Source: Acanthochlamys bracteata
Lineage: Eukaryota > Streptophyta > Magnoliopsida > Pandanales > Velloziaceae
Length of the DNA stretch: 64,000 nucleotides
Assembly: GCA_019914995.1 (NCBI GenBank)
Contig: CM034137.1
Location: 3,348,001-3,412,000, forward strand
Reading direction: 5' to 3'
Below the pieces are notes generated by a model. That model was not told the origin of the DNA. It ran no database searches and saw nothing but the letters and a program-made list of their open reading frames with translations. Of the stretch, positions 12,634 through 23,600 are shown one piece after another. The number at the start of each line of letters is the position of its first letter. The stretch's first letter is position 1. The position numbers and the translations under genes are program-made.

Positions 12634-13104
12634 CTAGCCTTGGGTGGTAACATTGACGCTAAACTTCTGGCCAAGCTCGCAATGCAATCCAACTCCACAG
12701 TAGTAGTAGTGCATTCCAGGCTTCTCCAGTGGCAATACCAATGGTCCGTTGTAGTACGCATCCACTACGTTGTCCTGCGTGCAATCCTCGAAATCTTTCT
12801 GTGATACCTCAATCAAGCTATGCGCACCTGTACTGAATATGAACACTGCAAACATGCAAGAAATAATTAGTCCATGCATGCAATTAGTATACATTTCATC
12901 AATCAGATGCATATACATACCGAGATTATCACCGAGAAGGAACTTCCTGTCCTTTGTCCAGTCTTGGTAGAAGGTCTCATTGGGAGGAATGTTCCAGCCT
13001 GCTGCATCACCTCCGACGATGTGATGATTCATTGCAGCGGAGCCGTTGATCGTGGAGGAGATTGCAACTGCAATAAAGCAGACGGCAGCAAGTGCTCTCT
13101 CCAT
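12634..13104 (-). CDS. Secreted phytocyanin (blue copper protein, stellacyanin/mavicyanin type)
   Basis: Phytocyanins are small extracellular type-1 copper proteins, thought to act in electron transfer or redox signalling at the cell wall. Exon 1 is 12921-13104 and exon 2 is 12634-12845. The intron is phase 1 (CTCG/GTATGT...TTTGCAG/TGTTC), the usual position in this family. The 131-aa product has a signal peptide (about residues 1-24). It then has the HIVGGDAAGWNIP start of the plastocyanin-like domain and the copper ligands His70, Cys111 and His116. The fourth (axial) ligand position is Gln121 (LHCELGQK), as in stellacyanin and mavicyanin, where plantacyanin and uclacyanin have Met. Cys83 and Cys117 form the expected disulfide pair. 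N42-E-T and N126-V-T are glycosylation sequons. It stops right after the domain, with no Pro/Ser-rich tail or GPI signal, so it should be soluble and secreted. The reading is secure; the physiological role is unknown. Confidence 0.88.
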   Translation of the reverse strand: MERALAAVCFIAVAISSTINGSAAMNHHIVGGDAAGWNIPPNETFYQDWTKDRKFLLGDNLGMYMHLIDEMYTNCMHGLIISCMFAVFIFSTGAHSLIEVSQKDFEDCTQDNVVDAYYNGPLVLPLEKPGMHYYYCGVGLHCELGQKFSVNVTTQG

Positions 13105-14311
13105 TGTTGTCTCTTCAATTTTCCTGTCTTGCTTCTGTACCTACGTATAAGGAAGCGCTCTATTCTTTGTTTTTTTGTTGTTGGAGAGAAGAGGATGAGT
13201 TGCATTGCATGTATGTTCTGGTTGGGCTTGTTAAAAGTGTGACTTAAATCTTGTTAAATATTAGCTGATATTTAATTCTCTATCCGTAATATCAGTTTAA
13301 ATAATTATTTATAGATAAGTAGTGACTTAAAAAAAGTCCACCTTACACATATATCTAGCGTTTATTATCTCCTGTCTAAACTAATGACAGAATATTTCAA
13401 AATTTTCGATTTGCTTGACTTTGAAGTGATTTCAAAACCCCGTCCGTCGGAATCGGACTGAAAGCACCTCCACCTAGCAGGAAAGTGTGCAACTCGAATG
13501 AGCGCACTGTATACGAAGATACCAACTTTTGAGATTTCTTTTGATTCACTTTTTATCTCAATATTTAATTTTACATTTTTAAATAAAACTTTAAAATATT
13601 TTATAAATTTTTTTAAAATTTAAAAATATAACAAAAGTTTAAGATCTTACCAAATTTTTAATATTTTTTATTAGATAAAAATAAAATTTGTTTTAAAAAT
13701 AATTTTAAAATAATTTTATTTTAAAAATTTTTTAAAAGGACTTTCAAACAAATTGGTTCTTAAAGTTTATTTAACTACTTATATATTCCAAAGAGTTTTT
13801 AAGATATATTTAGCTATCAGGTCTTTAAGGTTTTGCGTATGATGTAAAGAGTTTCTACTAGTTATTTATTATCAAAGCGACACTAGTTAAAGAATATATA
13901 CTTTACCTTTTCGTTCCTAATTTTTTAAGAGAGTATTTTAGAATCAAAAGTATTTTCAAGATGTTTTACAGACAAGATGACAAAGACTTCCTTACATCAT
14001 AATAAATTTTATAGGTCATACGATAATAAAGTAAATTTCGAGATCTATTTCACACTATTAGGTCTATGTTTGGAAGTGCTTCGATCTTTTTATTTTTTCT
14101 TTTTTTCAGCCTTTTTGTTTTACAAAAATCTCTATGATTATAAAAAATACCGACAACAAGCACATCTAAAAAAAATAATTGCAAGCACATCTAAAAAAAT
14201 TTTGAGAAAAGATACTAAAAAAATTGGTTTGAAACTAGAAAAACAATCACATCCGAAAATTTATAAAAGACATTTTATAAATTTTTTTATTTTAACCAAT
14301 TCCAAGCCATC
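13105..14311. other. Phytocyanin upstream region and AT-rich intergenic DNA
   Basis: The first few hundred bases should hold the phytocyanin promoter and leader; no convincing TATA box stood out. From about 13515 to 13760 the DNA is very AT-rich, with TTTTAAAATAATTTTAT-like words as in the small MITEs elsewhere in the window. Its ends could not be defined. The plus-strand frame at 13977-14345 is Lys/Phe-rich and unconvincing. Confidence 0.35.
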
Positions 14312-14314
14312 CCT

Positions 14315-15800
14315 CGCTACAACAACCATGACCTTTACCGACTGAAAAACTGACAAAAAATTTTCAGTTGATAAATATACTACTTATTAATTAAAACTAA
14401 TCACATCAGTAAAATTTATAGAATTACCAATAAAAAACAAATTCTGTGAGTAAATTAGTCAATCTACCTACTAATAAATAATTTAATTGATAATTCATAT
14501 TTATTACCGACTAAAAAATAGAAGTCGGTAGAAAATTAACTAAAAATAATTTATTCAACTATTTTAACGACTGAATGGAGTTCATTCGTTAACTTATCGA
14601 TTCAGTTAAAATTATACCAACTGAAATGCGTTTTAGTTGGTGTGTTTATCGACTGAATTGACTTTCAATCGATATGTTTATCGGCTCAAACGAGAGTCAC
14701 TCAAAAATTTACCAACTGAAATCTACGACAGTTGGCAATATATGCAAAATTAGCGACTGAATCTTTTTTAGTTAGTATTTTAATTTCAAAATTCAAATTT
14801 CGACTTTAAAAGTTTTTTAGTCGGTAAATTTGTATTAGGTTTATAAAATTGCACTTGTTGTTTTTCTTCTCAGCATTTAGGCAATCTCTTTCGCATCCAC
14901 TCTATCCATGCACCATCTTGATGCTTATTTGCTCTTCCTCTCTGCGCACTATGCAATCTCGCACATTTGCTTTTTCTCTTTAGCGATCCACTGAAAGTAC
15001 GCTAACGAAGCGAGCTTCTCCGTCGATGCGGAACCCATTCACTATTAGCTCCTTCATTTTTTTAGTGATTTTAGCTTGTAGTATCCATTAAATCTTGAAA
15101 GTTTGTTAGATGTTTAGAGTAATTTCAGTTTTATTTTGGAGGTTTCTAATGAAAAAATTGGGGGAGAAATTTGGTGAAATAAGAAGTTAGAGTTTTTCGT
15201 TGCTGGATGTGTTTCTGACGCGGATTTAGCCCTTCTATACTTCATCCACATATTTTAGCATTGTTTGTCTGACTTTCATGTTAGATAATATTGATGTTCT
15301 CGCGCACCACTATTTGATGAAATTCTTGACAAAGTTCGAATAGTCAAGAAGGTTCAAGTAGTTCGTCTTCTTCGTTATTGTTGGACTGTTTTTTTATCTC
15401 AATGGATCTTAGATGCTCACCACTGCTCGATGAAATACCCGATCATCTCAAGTGGTTCGTCTTTTTGTTCTTGTAAAATCTTTATTTCTATTTCGACGAA
15501 AGTTGTTATTTTTTTGATAATCCATTACAATTATGAATGATTTCAACATTACGAAAGTTTATGTACATTGATTGAATGAAATTCAATAACGCTCTACTGG
15601 TTGAACAATAAGGTCGCACGACACTATCATTTACCGACTAAAATTTTTTGTAGTGATTATACCGACTAAAGTTTCAGTTGGTATTTTGTAAAATTATTGA
15701 TTGAAATTGTTTGGTCGGTAAGTTAAAGTAAGCAATTGGCAGTGAAAAGTTATTTACCGATTGTTTTTCTCGTTTAGTCGGTAAGCATGTTAGAGTAGTG
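14315..15800. mobile_element. Non-autonomous CACTA (En/Spm-like) DNA transposon, 1,486 bp
   Basis: The left end reads CGCTACAACAACCATG and the reverse complement of the right end reads CACTACTCTAACATG. Both run into TTACCGACT within about 20 bases, so the termini are imperfect inverted repeats of the CACTA type. The flanks carry an exact 3-bp duplication, CCT at 14312-14314 and 15801-15803, as CACTA elements make. A sub-terminal word (ACCGACTAAA or its complement TTTAGTCGGT, with ACCAACTGAA variants) recurs at least ten times within about 550 bp of the left end and 170 bp of the right end. There is no transposase frame inside, so it is non-autonomous. An internal GTAGTG after TACCGACTAAAATTTTTT near 15650 may be a duplicated terminus. 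Confidence 0.72.
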
Positions 15801-16023
15801 CCTATAGATAACATTTGGAATCATTTTGTACCATAATAAATTTTAAAAACTATTTATTCATACTTGGCAAAATATATAAACCTTAGGTATAATTTAGCTC
15901 AAAGAAAATATTTGGTAATATTTCTAACGGCAGATTTAAGAAAAATATAAGTCCTGAGGAATTTAGGAGATTCATCAAGATTGGGAATTCTCCATTCGAA
16001 GTTTAGGTTGTGATTATTGATTG

Positions 16024-16031
16024 TATAAATA
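16024..16031 (+). promoter_or_regulatory. TATA box of the CHCH gene
   Basis: The plus strand reads TATAAATA, 159 bases before the ATG at 16190. With usual spacing, transcription would start near 16055-16060. An out-of-frame ATG at 16062 would then fall almost at the cap. Confidence 0.6.
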
Positions 16032-16189
16032 GTCTTGAACTAAACAGGCGCTCATTCCCTAGTGTCCATCAGAAAAACCACGCTAATAAAAAGAAGCTCA
16101 CAGCCCACTTGCTTCCTTCGACTTCTTAAATTCATTAACACTAACCACACCGTGATCAGAATAGAACTTCACTCGGAAGATCATTTTCA

Positions 16190-16333
16190 ATGGAGGCCAA
16201 GACTACTACAACTCCAAGAGCGGTGTGCGGGCAGGAAGCGCTCGATTTGCTCAACTGCGTAGCGGAGTCCCAATTCGATCGCGATAAATGCCTGCGGTTC
16301 CTTGACACCCTCCGACAATGCATCATCCACCAG
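16190..16333 (+). CDS. Twin-CX9C (CHCH) protein, first exon only
   Basis: The exon encodes 48 residues starting MEAKTTTTPRAVCGQEALD. Two CX9C motifs are complete: C13-GQEALDLLN-C23 and C34-LRFLDTLRQ-C44. They sit in predicted antiparallel helices, the signature of CHCH proteins. Members are usually small, disulfide-bonded proteins imported into the mitochondrial intermembrane space by Mia40, and many act in respiratory-complex assembly. The exon ends CACCAG/GTTCTT, and the frame beyond it stops soon. Two short terminal exons are possible. One follows a strong acceptor at about 16929 and gives five more codons before a stop. The other follows an acceptor at about 17714 and gives Lys-Val-Lys then a stop. 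Neither can be proved. It has a TATA box and leader, so it looks like a real gene and not a stray fragment. Specific function unknown. Confidence 0.7.
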
Positions 16334-19300
16334 GTTCTTTTCTCTTCATTTAATCTTAGAATTTGCAGTGGTTGTGATGGTTTTAGATAGATCTAGCGCT
16401 TGGTTTGATATGTTTATTAGTTACTTAAATTGCTCGCTGGATATTAGTTGGGATTCTCATTTGATATAACACTAGTCAGGATCGTATGTTAGTTTTAGGT
16501 TGAGTTAATGCTGAAATTATCAGGAGGCATTGCGATGTATTGTGCGGTGAAAGGTTTGTGTATTAATCATCACGGAAACCGTTTTCTCAGTTAGAGGTTG
16601 GATTTTGGAATTGGATGGCAAGTGCTAATTAACTCAACGTTAAATGAATTGAATGACTGGGTAAAATTGGAGGGATTTATAAAAGAAAGAGGATTCTGCA
16701 ATTGGTTTGAGCTAAGATGTCGCTTGCAACCTTTTGGCTGGAAGTAGCAAGACTTTTGCTTCATGAAGCTTGTGTTAACTGTAGCTTCAGTGCTTCTGAA
16801 GAATAGCAAATAACTTTCCGAAATGTTGAAGGAAGGATCCATATAATCTTGTTTGCAGCCAATCATTCAACACAAGTGACTGATCGTCATTTGTTATTTC
16901 GTCGTGACCAAGTAAGTTTTTTCTTTTAGGAAATTGTAACTAAATAACTAGTTGGGGCTATATGCATTATGCATATTCATATCTCAGGCTAAATTATGAC
17001 TAACTAGCTTATGCGGATTCTCTTAGCTTTTATCATTTCCTACTTTATCATTTCCTACTTCTATGATCTCCTAGTTTGATTACTAAATCGTGAGTTCAAT
17101 AAGACCTTAACCAAATGATTTGTGATATCTTTTTATGTAACTCAACATTTGGGTTGGGATTCTCTCCTCTGGAAGCCACTATATTTGGTCCTCTGTCAAT
17201 ACATGTTTGGATGATCAGACAATCAAACCTTTTAAAAATTATTTTAATGCTTCTAGCAGATTCACTACCTCCAGCCTAAACAAAATGCAGCTTGCTCTCA
17301 GGGGCTCTTTATGATAGTTTCCTAAATGAAAGCTGTTCTTTAGTTTTATGCCTGCCTTTTTTTGGTTTTTCTTTAACTTCAATTAGATATCGCACTTATT
17401 GCTTTGCAAAATTTATATCATTAGCACTTAAGAAGAATATTAGCAATGAAGAAAACAATTTTGGCCAATTCCAATTTACAAAACTTAGTTAACCACATGA
17501 GAGCTTAATAAGCAATGATGATTTACAAAGATAATAAGATATTAGAAATGACAACATAAAACTATTCTTAACTGTATGACCACTTTGTATGATCATCTCT
17601 ACCTTTTTCGTTTTCTTTCCTTTTTACCATATAGCATATAAAGGCTTCGTAGTAATAATCTTCCTTGCAATTTCCTTACTCTACCAATGTAGCTCAAAGA
17701 TTTTTTACATCAAGAAAGTAAAATGACCATTTAAGATCAATTGTAAATGCATTGAAAAATACTTCTCTTTTCACATTGGTTCGAGAAAGCAATGACAACC
17801 TTCTTGTGATAAAGTGCCTGTGTATTCTTGGATACCATCGGAGGATCTTTGTTGACTAATTGAATTCGTGATAACTCGTCAGCATCCCTTAAGCCTCGAT
17901 AAAAAAGTATTGCATTTAGTTGGATATAATTGCATTTTATCTTACACCACTTATATTTCACCTAGTTATATTTATTGCACTATGAAGTAAGTGTGGGCAT
18001 GCTTATATACTGAGACGATATAAGACGATGGAAGTGCACTGAATTTTACATTCCTTGTAAAACATTTAAAATACTTAAACATTAAAAAAAAAATTATATT
18101 GGCACACCCACATTGTCTTGCACTAGCTCCAACTTTTATATTGAGTGTTGAAAAGTTATAACAAACTATTGTATTAGCTATTATAAACAACTTTTTCCTG
18201 AGTGTTGAAAAATTCAATGTTACTAGGTTATTTAAGGATTCTTTCTTTTTCCTCTTTTGTGAATGTTTTCTGGTCAAACTTCTAGGGTGAGCTGCACGTG
18301 TAGAAGCACAAGCTTTTTTCTTTAGCTATTTATGAATGTACACAAATTGTATTATACTCACTTTCTAACATATTAGATGTTCTCACCAAAAAAAAAAAAA
18401 TCAATAGATTTATTTTGAAGCTCTACACCCTCTCTTCTCCAAATTTCCTTGATTTTTCTTGCGATTTTGTTCGTGCAATTTCATGAGAAAACATATGCTT
18501 TCTCACATGCAGAAGCAAGAGAAGTTGACTCTATCATGGATGAGCGTATTTGTTTATATGTAACAGTAACCTTCAGTTTAGGGTCAATCTGTACATAAGT
18601 CCACTAAACACTTGTGCAATCCCCCTTTGCGCTATAGGTGCTGATGATCTATTTATTATGTATCAAGTTTATATTCATGTAATCAAGAACTTTTATGACA
18701 TATGATATTCCCTTCATCTAAAACTTTCTACAACTACACAATATAGCCATCTTCACAAGACTATAGATGATTTTTCTTACTTTAGATTCATTGTAAACTA
18801 CAATAGTAAGCTAGAATAATATGCTCCATTCCTTTTATGTCTGCAATAAGAGCACCTGGAAATATTGTACATTTAGTTTGGACACGGTCCAATATTTTAG
18901 TTGTGTAGATGCATCCTGCTTGTACTTGCATAGGCATCTTCATCGTCACCATAGCAGTTTTTGTCTCGACTTGTATGTAGAACAAGCTCATTGCACCATT
19001 TAGTTTCCATTACCCTGTCAAAATGGTTAGAAAGAGCAATAAACCTATATTGGAGTTGACATGGGATTTTAAATTAGAGTGCAGACTTTCACTCAACTAT
19101 TCAGATTGAATTCTTGTTTTAAAGGTATGCTTCACATATGCTTTTACCTATTTCTCATGAAACTTAAATAAGTCAAATAATAGTTTGTTATCTTCAAGCA
19201 ATGCTCATTTCTTATGGCCTCGCAACCACCCTATGTAGCTCTTGCTCCTCTTCTCAATTGTAAACACAAGTATTAAATTCTTTGGAAATCCAAACCCACT

Positions 19301-20600
19301 ACTAAACTTTGGATCCAAATTTGCATTAGCGCCATATGACATAAACAAATTCTATGGTATGTTCTTGGTATAGCATTCGGAACAGACTTCACCAAACATC
19401 TTTGATTGGTTAAAATTGTTTTTGGCCTTTTATCTAACAAGTTCGCAAAAACTAGTCAATTATAAGTTAATAAATTACTACTTGAGAAAGTTTGGGCATT
19501 TGAAGTTATAATCTTTACAAATAAAATAATCTTATTTAATATTTTTTATGAGTACCCTAATTTTTAAAAATTTTTTTTTATGAGTATACAAATGTTAATA
19601 GTGTAGTAATTGAAATAAAATTACAATAGAAAATTGCAGTCCATGTGAAAATTAGACAAATATTTCTACTTTATGTGTGAATCCAATAATTAACGAAATA
19701 TAAGAACATTCTAGATGAAGATTCAAACATATAAAGAATCCAATGTTTGTACTTAAAGTTACTAAATTTAGTTCGTAGTTCCCCATATAGTTCATTTTTT
19801 TTTTCACAAGATCATAATTCACTATTATATAATTTATTTTATTACCAACTTATCTTTAAAAACTTTTATCATAAACTCATTATATAGACAATAAATAAGA
19901 ATTTTTTGGAGTTACGATAGTTAAGTTACATTTCAAGTTGACAAATTGGGAGCATAAACTAGTTATATGTTCTCTCACTGTTTGCAACTTTGGACTTTGG
20001 TTCACAAAATTTCAAGTTGCAGCTTTCGATTAAGAAAGCGATTTATTTGATTTGGATTTTAGAGATTATACATTTTCAATTTTGAAAGTAGTAGGAGTAG
20101 CAAGTGGCGTGTTTTGTGAGCAGAGATAGAAAGAAAGAAGATTGAGAGAGAAAGCGCTTATAATTTGGACCAAGAGAGATAGGCTTCGGAGTGACGTTAT
20201 AGTTATGGATTGCAAACTATTATATTTTACTGAATATTATAGACTTCCTCTAGGATGTGTAAGAAGAGTTTGGACTAGAATTTGGTATAAAAGGAGCCAT
20301 TTCAATCCAGTGGTGTAAATAATTTGGTCCAATGGCTTCAAAACTAAAGACTAGCTTAGAAACTTTAATGAACTCCACTAGTATAATACTAGATTCGTCC
20401 TTGTCCAATAATATCCTTAAGATATGTGATTACCATTCATGCACCATATGTTGTTCGCATTTTGCTCTGCCTTTTTTATTAGGCAATTACGTTCATCTAG
20501 TGTTAGAAAAGAGACTACTTATAAAACAAAGAAAGTATTAACAAAGAAAGTAATACTCCTTCACTGTAACCAGAATAGAGCGAAATAATGTAAACTTTGA
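16334..20600. other. Probable CHCH-gene intron or 3' region, then AT-rich intergenic DNA
   Basis: The first one to two kilobases probably hold an intron and the terminal exon and 3' end of the CHCH gene. Beyond that I see AT-rich sequence with short chance ORFs on both strands and no recognisable domain. A poly(A) run sits near 18387-18400. Confidence 0.35.
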
Positions 20601-23600
20601 TACATGACTGAAGAGAGGCATATAAACAGAAGAAAATAAAGCAAGTGTAGAAAGTTGACTAATAATAATTTTCTAACTAAATCAGAGCAAAGACATGATC
20701 TTGACTAATCCAAACAACTACTTAGACACTAACCTAATGCTAAATGAACGTAAGAAAAAATCAATAAGTAACCAAAAAAGTAAGAAATTGTGTGACTTTG
20801 AATCGCACGAGTTAGCATCTAGAGCACGATCACTTCTGTTTGCAGCATACAAATAACCTAAATGTTATTTTCCCCATCTTGTCATTTAGCTTATTTTGTT
20901 CACTTCTTATGCTAACCCAATTAAATTTCTGTATTAGAAGTCATACGTAGGTAAGAGGATTTCTTACCAACTCTAGGTATGTAGCCAACAATTGACGATG
21001 CGAAATCATGTTTACAATTTTGTCAGTGAGTTCACTTTGATTCATATTTTCACATATTCGTTGTTGCATAACATCATTATTAATTCAACACAATATTACT
21101 TTAGATAAAAAATAAATAAAATTGAACATACAATAAAGTTGATTACTTCTTTACACAAATATCACGATAAGTTCTAACTTTAAATTTCAATTATACTTAC
21201 CTATTAATTTGACTTTTTTCATTGAAGTTTTGTTTGTAAAAGGAAAAGGATTAGTAAAAAACAAAAAGAAAAAGGAGAACGTTTATTAAATAACAAATAA
21301 AAAGGAAGTAAGAGGAGATACCTAGTGTTGGATAATCCAAGAAGTATGTTTACTAAGCCAAATTATTCTCCACGTATCAATAAAGAGAAAATGGTCTTTT
21401 TATGTTAATGCATAATTTGATGTTTTAAGATATGTTAATGTTAGATTTGGAGGGAGGTAATTAGATAGAAGAAAGTGCAAAAATAGCAAAAGTCAAAAGC
21501 TTTACTATCTAATCAACCAAAATATATGTGATCGTTAGTTCAAAAAGTAGTGAAAACATTCACTAATCTTTACTAGCAGAGTGGAACCGAACCCATTGAC
21601 TTTCTATTGTAAGGACATGAAAAGTTGGTTACATCTTATCGATGTCACAGTGAATTATGCTGTTTAGATGTTATTTAGGTGTTCTCCTGCCTTAGCTGTG
21701 CATTTATAGCTTTAGCGTTTTTGCTAGCTAATAATGCTACTGTCAATTGGTACTTCTATCGTATTGAGTGAGGATCCCTTGCAGTCGCTATACAACTCAT
21801 TTCTGTAACAAATCATTCTTCCTTTTGTTACTAGCTTCTTGACGTAGAAGCTCCACGTAGTTATGTTGTGCTTGTGTTTTTACATTTATATATGTTAATA
21901 AACGAAACACTCCTATTCTTTTAAGTGCTACCTTTATAACAGCATTCATAAAATAACTACCGCTTATAGCAAGGGCCTTTTTACAGATTTGTGAGCAAAC
22001 TTGTGATTTTTATAGAGTTGGAAGGAATACCAAATAGATAACATGGTTTTGGATTCTAATCTTTTCATGGCAATACATAAGGTGTTGAATAGTATTATTA
22101 TAATAAAAAAATTTATCTCTCACTAGATCAGGATCTTAGGATCACATTTGGATGATTTGGCCCTACCAGATTCTAAATTCTATTACTAATTTGGCATGTA
22201 TACATAAATTATATATTCATACTTATACTCACAACTTTTCTAGGTGTAAAACCACTTGACACCCCTTTTTGTCAATGTGCACTCTTGTTCTTTTGCTTTG
22301 AATTGTGCACTCTTTCCCCTCTACTATCTAGTTATAATCATTCGTACCCCTCAAATTAACATCATATTGTGACAACTCACTCCGTCAAACATAGAACCAA
22401 GTGAAGCACATGTGCATAATTGTTAAGTTAATTTTTCCTAATTTCATCTAAATTAATTACTTCATTAAAATTTGATCTTTAATTGATATTTGTTGGAGAA
22501 TAACCACGTATCTCCTTCTCCCTTGTCATCAAGGCTCTTTAGCAGCATCTTATTGATTGAGAAACAGTAAAGTAGTTTAGTTATAGTATATTTATGATTA
22601 ATCTTGTTTTCAAATGTAGGAAAAAGAAACCACAAACTTATTAGTGGCGGCAGCAATGTATATACAACATTGTTGCAACTAGCAATGTATATGCAATTTA
22701 GGGAAGTAATTGAGGGTTAGTAGTGCGACTAGCATAGCATCCACTACTAAGCCACGTGTCTTGCATCCACCATTTGTGCCTCTTTTGCGGGAGACACAAC
22801 ACCACTGCCACTGTTGCTTCTCATCATATCATGAGGTGGTGCTCTGCCTGAATCTGCAGGGCAATGTGACGAAGAGCTCCCATGCTTTTCTAGTCGGACT
22901 ATAACTTAGAATTAAAAATTTTCTTTTTTTTTCTTCAAAGAAGATCTAAAACTGAGTAATGATTACCTTGTTCCTCTTGCAATATTTTTCTTTAAATGTA
23001 GAAGATGATGATGAAGCAAGATAATAGTAGTGTCCTTGATGGAGAAGACAAGTTATTAGATTAGGACTTTACTTAATTAGTTAATATACATAAAATTAGA
23101 AAAAAATAGTTTAATGATTATGCGTATATGCTCAACTCAGTTCTATATTTTATAGGTTGATCTACCAAATAGAATACAATGTTAAATTAGAAGGCAATGA
23201 CTATGAATAGATAACAGAGGGACAACCGTAGAGAGGCGTCAAGTGGACTTACACCTAATAAAAGAATGAAAGCCTACTAATTCAATACAAACTAGTTGTT
23301 ATCTACATATTAACTTCTATATAAATTACACAGATACAAGAACTTCTACATATAGACTTCAATATTAATTACACTTAAACATGAATTGAATACGTAGTTT
23401 GAGGGCAACTCGAATTTTACAAAGCACCGTTCAAACAAATCAAGCAAATCCACAGTTTTATTGGCTCCACCAAATTGAACATATCTATTAAGAATACCAT
23501 TAAATTCATAAGCATGGTCATTTTTGGAGTTCTCTTCTGTCAGAGAGGATCTTCTTTAATTACCATGCCCCTTGTTAGGTATTTCAAGTACATCTTCAAT

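Noticed and set aside
13977..14345. 122-codon Lys/Phe-rich ORF
   Set aside because: It runs into the CACTA-type element, is biased toward AT-rich codons, and has no motif.
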